Part shown: positions 1 through 6,763 of the stretch, one piece after another | Layout of the letters: each line of letters starts with the position of its first letter | Numbering within the stretch: position 1 is the stretch's first letter | Assembly: GCA_964420325.1 (NCBI GenBank) | Contig: CAYQSU010000065.1 | Coordinates: 1-19,566, forward strand | DNA length: 19,566 nucleotides | Direction: 5' to 3' | Source: CAYQSU01 sp964420325 | GTDB taxonomy: Bacteria; Pseudomonadota; Alphaproteobacteria; Rhodospirillales; Defluviicoccaceae | Program-made: the position numbers and the translations under genes | The notes under the pieces: model-generated | Told to the model about the DNA's origin: nothing | What the model saw: only the letters and a program-made list of their open reading frames with translations | Database searches by the model: none

Positions 1-30
1 GCCCCAGGCGCGGCGCGGGCGCCGGCGTGG

Positions 31-118
31 ATCACCGGGACGGGGCCCGGTGATGGCGAAAGGGGGGAACGGGGCCCGGTGATGACGCGTGGGGGGACGG
101 GGCCCGGTGATGACGGGA
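31..118. repeat. GC-rich short tandem repeat with hairpin
   Basis: A 16-base core, ACGGGGCCCGGTGATG, occurs exactly at 40-55, 69-84 and 97-112. The copies are separated by 12-13 bases of G-rich filler, giving a 28-29 base period. The first copy also forms a hairpin: ATCACCGGG (31-39) pairs with CCCGGTGAT (46-54) around a 6-base loop. The three copies read as a small degenerate minisatellite. No coding function is supported here; the overlapping open frames are arginine/proline-rich artefacts of GC-rich DNA. Confidence 0.7.
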
Positions 119-173
119 AGGGGCGTGGGCCGGAGGGGCGGTCGATGCCGGGACCGGCGGCGTGCCCCCTGGC

Positions 174-215
174 CGTCCCGACCGGGCAGGTGTCCCGGTC
201 GTCCACGCCGGGACG
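174..215. repeat. Nested inverted repeat (hairpin)
   Basis: CGTCCCG (174-180) pairs with CGGGACG (209-215). Immediately inside, ACCGGG (181-186) pairs with CCCGGT (194-199) around a 7-base loop. The left arm is continuous over 13 bases and the right arm has a 9-base bulge. The structure lies just upstream of the TPR remnant and may be part of the same rearranged GC-rich tract. Function is unknown. Confidence 0.5.
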
Positions 216-223
216 CGGCGGCT

Positions 224-433
224 GCGACCCAGACCAACCTCGGGGTCGCGCTCTTGATACTGGGCGAGCGGACCGGGGAGCGCGCGCATCTCGCGGCGGC
301 GCGGGAGGCCGTGGCCGGCGCCTTCGCGGTGGTCATGCAGGCGGGCCAGGAGCACCGCCGCTCCGAGTTCGCGGGCCTTCTGCAGGCGATCGACCGGGCG
401 CTCGCGGCGCGCCCCGGCCGCCAAGGCGGCTGA
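224..433 (+). pseudogene. 3' remnant of a TPR-repeat protein gene
   Basis: The frame ending at the TGA at 431-433 reads TQTNLGVALLILGER, a typical TPR helix pair (the N-N-L-G-x-A-L-x-x-L-G-E-R type). It continues with an alanine-rich helical stretch and ends ...LLQAIDRALAARPGRQGG. Upstream of about 224 the same frame turns into arginine/glycine/proline-rich sequence with no repeat signature, over the minisatellite and hairpins. Only the last roughly 65 codons resemble a protein. I read it as the C-terminal end of a TPR protein whose 5' part was lost or replaced. A short intact gene starting at the ATG at 89 is possible but unlikely, because the first 45 residues look like non-coding translation. 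Confidence 0.5.
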
Positions 434-494
434 GCCGCCGGTGACAGGCGCCGCGGACGCCTCCGCCCGCGACCGGCGCGGTTGACCAAGGCTC

Positions 495-524
495 TTTACA
501 CGGGAGTCAAGGGTGATTCATGAT
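495..524 (+). promoter_or_regulatory. Possible promoter of the three-gene cassette
   Basis: TTTACA (495-500) and CATGAT (519-524) are separated by 18 bases and lie 33 bases upstream of the first cassette gene. Both boxes match consensus only partly (TTGACA/TATAAT). A TTGACC at 482-487 is an alternative -35 but has no good -10 partner. The 434-556 gap holds nothing else obvious. Confidence 0.25.
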
Positions 525-556
525 GCAGCGCGATCCCGGCGCCCATCAGGAGCCTC

Positions 557-1390
557 ATGAGCGGTCGACCTTCGGCTCTGCCTGATTTCGAAAGGCCGCC
601 TGTCATCGAGGTTGTGCTCGGAGTTCAGTTCGCGCGGATCGGGGGGTTCCAGACCGTCCATGCGGGTTATCTTTGGGACGCGTTTCGCAGGGACTTTCCC
701 AATGTCGATGAGCAGCCGCCGCTAAACCCCAGCTTCGAGACCTTTGGTACGAGACCGAGCGGCGACAGTGTCGGACTCGAACTGATCTCGGGACCGCTGC
801 CATTCCCTCGCCTTTGGTTTCTCAACGAGGGCCGAACCGAATTGATCCAGTTCCAGCCCGACAGGTTCATCCATAACTGGCGAAAGGTGCAGGTCGAAGA
901 CGTCTACCCGAGATACGAACAGATCAAGGGGCGTTTCGGGGACGAGATCAATAAGGTACAGGCATTTCTCAACGAGCAGAACCTCGGTGATCTTCGGCCG
1001 AACCAGTGTGAGATCAGCTACATCAACCATATCGTTACGGCCGACGGCCAAAATCCGTGCTCAGAACCGGAAAGCATCTTCCGTTTTGTCGCCGGTGAGT
1101 TTGCCACGGATACGCTCGGCACTTTTGAAGATGCCGGCTTTCTGCTTCGGTTTGTCCTTCACTCGGAAGACAACCGCGCGATCGGCCGGTTGCTCGTTTC
1201 TGCGCAGCCCGCCGTTTCGGGCGAAGGAAAGCCGATGATCGTGCTGGCTCTCACCGCCCGGGGCAGCCCTTCTGCTCCGACGCTCGCCGCAGTCTCGCAA
1301 TTCATGGATCGGGGGCGCGAGAAAATCGTCCGCGGCTTCACCGAGCTGACGACCAGGAAGATGCACGAGCTCTGGGGGAGAAAGGAATGA
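557..1390 (+). CDS. TIGR04255 family protein
   Basis: This 277-residue protein begins with the hallmark of the TIGR04255 family, PPVIEVVLGVQF at residues 15-26, followed by Y-L-W-D and a run of aromatic/proline-rich segments (PRLWFLNEGRTELIQFQPDR near 90-110). The family is known as sporadically distributed and has no assigned biochemical role. No signal peptide or membrane segment is visible, so it is probably cytosolic. The start is set by AGGAG at 548-552, four bases before the ATG. The next gene overlaps its stop through ATGA, which implies translational coupling. Base composition is low for this window: hand-counted 60-base blocks at 841, 961 and 1141 hold 31, 32 and 35 G+C, against 45 in a methyltransferase block at 5941. 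That suggests acquisition by transfer. The family call is by motif memory, not by search. Confidence 0.8.
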   Translation: MSGRPSALPDFERPPVIEVVLGVQFARIGGFQTVHAGYLWDAFRRDFPNVDEQPPLNPSFETFGTRPSGDSVGLELISGPLPFPRLWFLNEGRTELIQFQPDRFIHNWRKVQVEDVYPRYEQIKGRFGDEINKVQAFLNEQNLGDLRPNQCEISYINHIVTADGQNPCSEPESIFRFVAGEFATDTLGTFEDAGFLLRFVLHSEDNRAIGRLLVSAQPAVSGEGKPMIVLALTARGSPSAPTLAAVSQFMDRGREKIVRGFTELTTRKMHELWGRKE

Positions 1391-1884
1391 CGGGCCTTCA
1401 TGAGTTCATCGACGCAAGTGACGTGTTCTCATATTCGAGGCCGCATGAGAGGGGTTCTGGCCGCCAAGGCCCGTGGTCAAGCGGCGTGCCAAGCACCGCG
1501 GCGTTTGCAATCAGTGGCGATCCGGCCTGGCTTCCGACCGTCCAGGAGCGGATCAGGCAGCTTGTCGGACTGCCAGAGGGTTGGGACGGGCACGACGGAA
1601 AACCGGTCAAGATCGACGTCGCCCGGTTCGCGCTGCGGCTCCTTCGGGAGACCCTGGATCCTCTTGGCCCGGCGCCGCAACTGGTGCCTCTCAGCTACGG
1701 CGGTCTCCAGCTCGAATGGCACGAGAACGGGATCGACCTGGAGATCGAGGTCGAGGCCGCCAATCGGATCTTCGTGAGTTTCGAGGATCACAGCACGGGC
1801 GAGCAGCTCGAGAAGGAGATGTCGACGGACTATCGGGAAGTGTCGCAGATCATGAGGCGTCTTGCGGCGGGTTGCCGTCGTTGA
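1387..1884 (+). CDS. Hypothetical protein of the LPxGWDG type, second cassette gene
   Basis: This 165-residue protein has no function I can assign. Its N-terminal ~45 residues look disordered. A helical stretch then leads to LPEGWDG at 62-68. The C-terminal half carries PQLVPLSYGGLQLEWHENG (97-115) followed by IDLEIEVE, a beta-rich pattern that I recognise from uncharacterised proteins of similar size. The recurrent residues are the W and D of GWDG and the E-W-H of QLEWH. The ATG overlaps the stop of the TIGR04255 gene (ATGA) and is preceded by AAAGGA, so the two are almost certainly co-translated and probably co-functional. It appears cytosolic, with no membrane segment. Its role could be a partner or antidote for a neighbour, but nothing in the sequence proves this. 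Confidence 0.75.
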   Translation: MTGLHEFIDASDVFSYSRPHERGSGRQGPWSSGVPSTAAFAISGDPAWLPTVQERIRQLVGLPEGWDGHDGKPVKIDVARFALRLLRETLDPLGPAPQLVPLSYGGLQLEWHENGIDLEIEVEAANRIFVSFEDHSTGEQLEKEMSTDYREVSQIMRRLAAGCRR

Positions 1885-1903
1885 TGCCCGGGTGAGGCCG
1901 TCC

Positions 1904-2338
1904 ATGGCCGAGCCTCCTCGGGACGCGGACGGAAATGTCGTTCCATACGACGATCCCGACATCAGACAAGACGACGGTCTGATCCGCCACGTTCACCCCG
2001 AACATCATGTTGTTTTCGACGAGAATCTCGGCTGCAGGAGGCTATCGACGGGCCTGTTCTCCGAGTCGAGCGGGCCAAGGGGCGGCATGTCCGTCGACCT
2101 CGAACGCCTGATCGTCGAGGACGGACTGAACCCTCTCGGCAGGCTTCCCGGTCCGGACTTCGGCGCCGTCCGACTGGTCGCTGGAGAGATGCGGGCATTG
2201 GGCCACAAGGTCGGCAGAAACCCTTTGCCCGATAATCCTTATCATGGCGAGGTGTGGAATATAGCCCGCGGACGCGCCGCGAGGCGGCGGATCATGGACA
2301 GGATGGTTTGGCTCAAGAAGCCGACCGGGCTCGATTGA
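1904..2338 (+). CDS. Hypothetical protein, third cassette gene
   Basis: This 144-residue soluble protein is unrecognised at the level of function. The ATG at 1904 is chosen because GGGTGAGG lies 6 bases upstream and the protein then opens cleanly (MAEPPRDADGNVVPYDDPD). The frame is open further upstream to a TTG at 1862 inside the previous gene. Visible features are a polar cluster RHVHPEHHVVFDE (28-40), a serine/glycine segment STGLFSESSG (48-57) followed by GMSVDLERL, then DPL-like and NPYH motifs (NPLPDNPYHGEV, 106-117), and a basic C-terminal helix ending in VWLKKP. This H-x-x-D, S-S, ...P.H... layout recurs in small uncharacterised bacterial proteins. It starts 19 bases after the previous stop, so it belongs to the same operon. 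Whether it is an enzyme, toxin or binding protein cannot be told. Confidence 0.7.
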   Translation: MAEPPRDADGNVVPYDDPDIRQDDGLIRHVHPEHHVVFDENLGCRRLSTGLFSESSGPRGGMSVDLERLIVEDGLNPLGRLPGPDFGAVRLVAGEMRALGHKVGRNPLPDNPYHGEVWNIARGRAARRRIMDRMVWLKKPTGLD

Positions 2339-2722
2339 GAGACGTGCGGGCTTCTCCAGTGGCGTCTCCGCGACCGCCCAACGGATTTGGCGCCGACATC
2401 TGCGACGGAGTGAGAGCGGGACGTGCCGGTGTCTGCTGCGGCGAGATCATCGCCGAGGCCGCTCCTTTCGCACTTGGCGTCGGCGGCCGTCGGAGGGCGG
2501 ATCGCCATCGGCGCGTGCGTGATGATCAACGTCAAGACCTTCGTCGATGGCCACAGCCCGCCCGATCGCACCCTCCCCGAGGATCTCGGCTTCTGAGCTC
2601 GAGCCGCGGGCCTGTGCTCGGGCGGCTCGCCCGGGAGCGGTTTCGATGGCGACCGGGGCAAAGGCAGCGAAGGCCGGCTCCCGATTGGTGCGGGCAGTAC
2701 GCCGCGCCGGCCGCCGCTGCCC
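2339..2722. other. 384-base region without a convincing gene
   Basis: No frame on either strand shows a recognisable protein across this gap. The most protein-like stretch is a plus-strand frame at 2423-2596 that reads GGRIAIGACVMINVKTFVDG and ends PPDRTLPEDLGF before TGA at 2594-2596. It could be a scrap of a lost gene, but its first half is low in information and no good ribosome site precedes it. The region separates the accessory cassette from the core ackA operon, and both flanking operons run into it. Confidence 0.5.
2692..2722 (-). terminator. Possible terminator of the ackA operon
   Basis: GGGCAG (2692-2697) and CTGCCC (2717-2722) form an inverted repeat directly abutting the ackA stop codon. 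The 19-base interior is itself GC-rich and partly self-complementary. There is no U-tract, so intrinsic termination would be weak; a Rho-assisted end is equally possible. Confidence 0.3.
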
Positions 2723-3901
2723 TCAGGCGGCGGGCGTGGAGAGCAGGCTTGCGGTGTGGGTGGCGATCATCCGCTCCTCGTCGGTCGGGATCACCCACGC
2801 CGAGACGGCGCCCGTGCCGTCGCTGATGCGGGGGCCACCTCCGGCGTTGGCGGCCTCGTCGAGGCGTAGGCCGAGCCAGGCGGCCTTCCGGCACACCCGG
2901 GCGCGGATCTCCGGCGACCGCTCGCCGATGCCGGCGGTGAACACCAGCGCATCGAGGCCCTCCAGCACGGCGGCCAGCGCCCCCAGGTTCTTGACGATGT
3001 GATAGACGAAGAGCTCGATCGCCTCCGCCGCGCGGGCATCGGTGCTGGCCAGGAGGTCGCGCATGTCGTTGCTGACGCCGGAGACGCCGAGGAGCCCCGA
3101 CTCGGTGTAGAGCAGGGTCTCGATCGCCTTGGCGTCCATGCCCTTGGCCTGCATCAGATAGAGGAGGACGCCGGGGTCGAGGCTGCCGGGGCGCGTGCCC
3201 ATCGGCAGGCCGTCGAGACCGCTGAAGCCGAGCGTGCTCTCAACGCTCTCGCCGTCCCGGATCGCGCACAGGCTGGCGCCGCTGCCGAGATGGGCCACCA
3301 CCGCCCGCCGTGCGTCCGGCGCGATCTCGGCGAGCCTGAGCGCGATGTACTCGTAGGAGAGGCCGTGGAAGCCGTAGCGGCGGACGCCCTCGTCATGGAG
3401 GCGGCGGGGCAGGGCGAACCGCTGCGCAACCCCGGGCTGGGTGCGGTGGAAGGCGTTGTCGAAGCAGGCGACCTGGCGCAGCGCGCCATGCTCCCGGGCG
3501 AGCGCGCGGATCGCCGCGACGTTGTGCGGCAGGTGCAGCGGGAAGAACGGCACCAGCGCCTCGACCTCGGCGAGCACGCCGTCGTCGATCAGCGTCGGGC
3601 GCGCATAGCGGGCGCCCCCGAAGACGACGCGATGGCCGGCCGCGACCACCTTGACGTGGGGGGCGTTGGTCTCGATCCAGTCGATGATGAAGGCGAGCGC
3701 CGCGGCGTGCTCGATCGGCTCCGGCCACGCGTGGGTGGCGAGCGTCCGGCCGTCGGCGGCCTTGCAGACGAAGCGCGGCTCGCCGCGGAGGCGGTCGACC
3801 TGCCCCTTGCCAAGGAGCTCGAGGCCGTCCTCGCCCTCGGCGTAGCCCGCGAACTTGATGCTGGAGGAGCCGGCGTTGATGACCAGGATGGCGTCCGGCA
3901 C
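2723..3901 (-). CDS. ackA: Acetate kinase (acetate/propionate kinase family)
   Basis: AckA reversibly phosphorylates acetate with ATP to acetyl phosphate in the cytosol, the step after phosphotransacetylase. At 392 residues the length is normal. The N-terminal NAGSSSIKF (9-17), HRVVFGG, CFDNAFH, YGFHGLSYE, HLGSGAS, TRPGSLDPG and C-terminal FTAGIGERSPEIR match the successive ASKHA-fold motifs, including the aspartate, histidine and arginine of the active site. The HRVVHGG motif reads HRVVFGG here (His to Phe). The start is a GTG at 3901, chosen because it places NAGSS at the expected distance; the longer open frame only adds residues inside the upstream gene. Five bases separate it from the stop of the MaoC-PTA gene, so the two form one operon converting acyl-CoA to acyl phosphate and then to acid plus ATP. 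Confidence 0.95.
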   Translation of the reverse strand: MPDAILVINAGSSSIKFAGYAEGEDGLELLGKGQVDRLRGEPRFVCKAADGRTLATHAWPEPIEHAAALAFIIDWIETNAPHVKVVAAGHRVVFGGARYARPTLIDDGVLAEVEALVPFFPLHLPHNVAAIRALAREHGALRQVACFDNAFHRTQPGVAQRFALPRRLHDEGVRRYGFHGLSYEYIALRLAEIAPDARRAVVAHLGSGASLCAIRDGESVESTLGFSGLDGLPMGTRPGSLDPGVLLYLMQAKGMDAKAIETLLYTESGLLGVSGVSNDMRDLLASTDARAAEAIELFVYHIVKNLGALAAVLEGLDALVFTAGIGERSPEIRARVCRKAAWLGLRLDEAANAGGGPRISDGTGAVSAWVIPTDEERMIATHTASLLSTPAA

Positions 3902-3906
3902 GGCCC

Positions 3907-5319
3907 CTACTCCGCGGCCTTGAGCATGGCGAAACCGCGCCGCTGGTGGTCGGCCATCAGCACGGCGAGGGCGCACGAGGCGAGGCGGGTGCGGGCGCTG
4001 TCGGCGCGGCTCGTCAGCACGACCGGCACGCGGGCGCCGACGACGATGCCCGCCGCCTCGGCGTCGGCCATGAAGGTGAGCTGCTTGGCCAGCATGTTGC
4101 CGGCCTCGAGATCGGGAACGACGAGGATGTCGGCGCGGCCGGCGACCGGCGAGACGATGCCCTTGATCCTGGCCGCCTCCTCGTCGATGGCGTTGTCGAA
4201 GGCGAGCGGGCCGTCGAGCAGGCCGCCGCGGATCTGCCCGCGGTCGGCCATCTTGCAGAGCGCCGCGGCATCGATGGTCGCCGGCATCCCGGGATTGACC
4301 GTCTCGACGGCGGCAAGCAGCGCGACCCGGGGCTCGCCCATGCCCATGGCATGGGCGACCTCGATGGCGTTCTGGCAGATGTCGCGCTTGGTCATCAGGT
4401 CGGGGGCGATGTTGATGGCGGCGTCGGTGAGGATGAACGGCCGGGCGCGGGTGGGCACGGCGAGAAGGAAGACATGGCTCAGGCGGCGCTCGGTCCTAAG
4501 CCCGGCCTCCTTCCTCAGCACGGCGTGCAGGAGCTCGTCGGTGTGCAGGCTGCCCTTCATCAGGGTCATCGCCTCGCCGGCGCGGACCATCTCGACGGCG
4601 AGCTCGGCGGCATGATGGCTGTGCTCGGCCGCGACGATCCGCAGGCCGTCGATGTCGAGGGCCGCCTCCCGGGCGACCGAGCGGATCTTCGCCTCCGGTC
4701 CGACGAGATAGGGGATGATCAGCTGGCGTTCGGCCGCCTGCAGGGCGCCTTCCAGCGCGTCCGGACTGCACGGATGGACGACGGCGGTCGGCATCGGCTC
4801 GAGTCCCTCGCACATCCGGATCAGCTCGAGGTAGCGGTCCTCGCGCCGGAGCTGGACCGTCGGCGTCTCGGCCACCTCCTGCCTGATCTTGCGCCCGGGC
4901 GCCACGACCTCGATCTCGCCCTCGATGCAGTCGAGGCCGCGGTCGTCGACGCACCGGCAGGCGAGCACGACCGATCCGTCTGCGGGATCCTTCGCGGTGA
5001 CGGTGACCGTGGCGGTGACGCGGAGCCCGACGGTGAGCGGCCGCACGAACCGCACCGAGGCGGCGTGGATCATCGTTCCCGGACCGGGAAGCTGGGTGCC
5101 GACGATGGTGGCGAACAGCGCGGTGCCCCAGACGCCGTGGCTGCCGCCGCTCTCGACCAGACCCTCGCGCGCCGCCGCGGCGAAGGCGTGGACGAGGTAC
5201 ATGTTGCCGGTCACCGCCGCCCAGGTCTCGACATCCTCGTGCCGCAGCGCCCGGGTCAGGCTGGCGCTGTCGCCGACGCGGATCTCGTCGAACGTCCTGT
5301 TCTCGAGGATGGTGGTCAT
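3907..5319 (-). CDS. MaoC-like hydratase / phosphate acetyltransferase fusion
   Basis: This 470-residue protein fuses an N-terminal MaoC-type hotdog domain (about 10-140) to a C-terminal phosphate acetyl/butyryltransferase domain (about 155-465). It is the form usually annotated as bifunctional enoyl-CoA hydratase/phosphate acetyltransferase. The C-terminal domain swaps CoA for phosphate on short acyl-CoA and shows the family segments MTLMKGSLHTDELL, TDAAINIAPD, NPGMPATIDAA and GPLAFDNAI. The hotdog domain shows LPGPGT and the substrate-side HGVWG. However, its G-D-x-N-P-x-H catalytic motif reads GNMYLVH (38-44): the histidine is kept and the aspartate is Asn39. The hydratase half may therefore be inactive or only bind acyl-CoA. 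The ATG at 5319 starts the conserved N-terminus (MTTILENRTFDEI); a longer frame upstream has no support. It is the first gene of the operon with ackA. Confidence 0.92.
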   Translation of the reverse strand: MTTILENRTFDEIRVGDSASLTRALRHEDVETWAAVTGNMYLVHAFAAAAREGLVESGGSHGVWGTALFATIVGTQLPGPGTMIHAASVRFVRPLTVGLRVTATVTVTAKDPADGSVVLACRCVDDRGLDCIEGEIEVVAPGRKIRQEVAETPTVQLRREDRYLELIRMCEGLEPMPTAVVHPCSPDALEGALQAAERQLIIPYLVGPEAKIRSVAREAALDIDGLRIVAAEHSHHAAELAVEMVRAGEAMTLMKGSLHTDELLHAVLRKEAGLRTERRLSHVFLLAVPTRARPFILTDAAINIAPDLMTKRDICQNAIEVAHAMGMGEPRVALLAAVETVNPGMPATIDAAALCKMADRGQIRGGLLDGPLAFDNAIDEEAARIKGIVSPVAGRADILVVPDLEAGNMLAKQLTFMADAEAAGIVVGARVPVVLTSRADSARTRLASCALAVLMADHQRRGFAMLKAAE

Positions 5320-5506
5320 CGTCGCTGGTGCCCTTCCGCCGCCGGTGGTCCTGAGCCGGATGCTGCAGCGCACAAGAAGCTACCACAGCTGCCCGCCGGC
5401 CGCATTGCGATTTTTTCGTGTCGCCTGCCCCTGCCCGCGGCCCTCGCGCCGATGGGCGGAGAGGGCGTTTGGTGTATCCTCGGCCGCGTCAGGGGACACC
5501 GCGCCG
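5320..5506. other. Divergent intergenic region
   Basis: This 187-base gap lies between the divergent MaoC-PTA and methyltransferase genes and must hold both promoters. A T6 run sits at 5411-5416. TATCCT at 5475-5480 is a candidate -10 for the plus strand, but I found no acceptable -35 at the right distance. No operator-like repeat stands out. Confidence 0.4.
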
Positions 5507-6763
5507 ATGACCGACGATCCCGTCCGCGACCAGTACGAAGGCTACCCCTATCCACCGCGCGATCCCGCCGACGAACGGACGCGCCTGATCACCGGCTCGC
5601 CCAGCCACCTTGACGAGCTCAACCACTATGTGTTCGGCGGCCGGCGCGACCTCCGCAGGCCGATCCGCGTCCTCGTCGCCGGCGGCGGCACCGGCGACGC
5701 GGCGATCATGCTGGCGCAGCAGCTCGCCGACGCGGGCGCGCCTGCGGACATCCTCTACATCGACCTCTCCGAGGCGTCGCGGCGGATCGCCCTCGAGCGG
5801 GCGCGGGTGCGCGGGCTCGCCAACATCCGCTTCGAGCGCCTCTCCCTCCTCGACCTGCCTGGGGCCGATCCGGGACCGTTCGACTACGTCGACTGCTGCG
5901 GCGTGCTGCATCATCTGGAGGACCCGGAGGCCGGCCTCGCCGCGCTTGCCGCCGTGCTCGCCAACGGGGGCGGCATGGGCCTCATGGTCTACGGCGCGCT
6001 CGGGCGGATCGGCGTCTACCACGCCCAGGAGATGCTGCGCCTGTTGGCCGCGGGCGACCCGGCGCCGGTGCGCCTTGATCTCGCGGGACGCCTCGTCCGC
6101 GGGTTGCCGGGGACCAACTGGCTGCGACGCAACCCGTTCGTCAACGATCACCTGCGCCAGGGCGACGCCGGGCTGTTCGACCTCCTTCTGCACGCCCGCG
6201 ACCGCGCCTATCGGGTACCGGAGGTCGTCCGCCTGGCGGCGGGCGCGGGGCTCCGCATCGTCTCGTTCATCGAGCCCGCGTTCTACGACCCCCTGTCCTA
6301 TCTCGACGACGGCCGGCTGCGGGAGCGTGCGCTCGCGCTCCCGGCCGAGGCGCGCTGGTCGCTGGCCGAACTCCTTGCCGGCAACCTGCGCAAGCACGTC
6401 TTCTACGTCGTCAGACAAGGCTCCCCGGTGGTGCCGCCGGATCCGGGCGACCCCCGCGCGGTGCCGGTCTTGCGCGATCTCGACGGCAAGGCGCTGGCCG
6501 CGGCCATGCCCGCGGAGCCGTCGGTCACGGCGCGCATCGACGGCATCACCTTCCGCAGATCGTTGCCGCCGCTGGCGGGCGAGATCCTCGGCCGCATCGA
6601 CGGCCGGCGCCGCCTCGAGGAGATCCACGCCGAGATCGCCGGGGACCGGCCCGGGGTCGACTGGCCGGCCTTCCGCCGGGCGTTCACGGCCCTGTTCGCG
6701 GCCCTCAACGGCCTCGGCAAGCTCTACCTGAGAGCCGATGCGGACGACGTCGGCGCCGGCTAG
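5507..6763 (+). CDS. Class I SAM-dependent methyltransferase with extra C-terminal domain
   Basis: This 418-residue cytosolic protein has a Rossmann methyltransferase core. IRVLVAGGGTGDAA (53-66) is motif I for S-adenosylmethionine, followed by ILYIDLSEASRRIA (acidic residue of motif II), the FDYVDCCGVLHHLEDPEAGL stretch (motif IV and post-I) and an HH-centred segment usual in UbiE/Methyltransf_11-like enzymes. The N-terminus DQYEGYPYPPRDPADE is a recognisable lead-in in such proteins. After about residue 320 comes a separate domain reading LPPLAGEILGRIDGRRRLEEI and ending FAALNGLGKLYL, which resembles a PqqD-like or small winged-helix domain. The substrate is unknown. The start is supported by AGGGGA about 10 bases before the ATG; the much longer upstream frame is antisense to the neighbouring operon. 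The stop overlaps that of the convergent small gene by 4 bases. Confidence 0.9.
   Translation: MTDDPVRDQYEGYPYPPRDPADERTRLITGSPSHLDELNHYVFGGRRDLRRPIRVLVAGGGTGDAAIMLAQQLADAGAPADILYIDLSEASRRIALERARVRGLANIRFERLSLLDLPGADPGPFDYVDCCGVLHHLEDPEAGLAALAAVLANGGGMGLMVYGALGRIGVYHAQEMLRLLAAGDPAPVRLDLAGRLVRGLPGTNWLRRNPFVNDHLRQGDAGLFDLLLHARDRAYRVPEVVRLAAGAGLRIVSFIEPAFYDPLSYLDDGRLRERALALPAEARWSLAELLAGNLRKHVFYVVRQGSPVVPPDPGDPRAVPVLRDLDGKALAAAMPAEPSVTARIDGITFRRSLPPLAGEILGRIDGRRRLEEIHAEIAGDRPGVDWPAFRRAFTALFAALNGLGKLYLRADADDVGAG

Noticed and set aside
40..112. Short direct repeats as a possible CRISPR array
   Set aside because: Only three 16-base cores separated by 12-13 G-rich bases; no spacers of normal length and no cas genes.
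2999..4615. 538-codon plus-strand open frame opposite ackA and the MaoC-PTA gene
   Set aside because: It is antisense to two well-recognised proteins; its translation is Arg/Ala/Gly-rich with no domain. Long shadow frames are expected at this GC.
4889..5506. N-terminal extension of the methyltransferase from the upstream open frame
   Set aside because: The extension is antisense to the MaoC-PTA gene, and an AGGGGA site with ATG at 5507 starts the recognisable N-terminus.
3946..5613. 555-codon plus-strand open frame opposite the MaoC-PTA gene
   Set aside because: Rich in Gly, Asp, Arg and Ala with no motif; purely a reverse-strand shadow.
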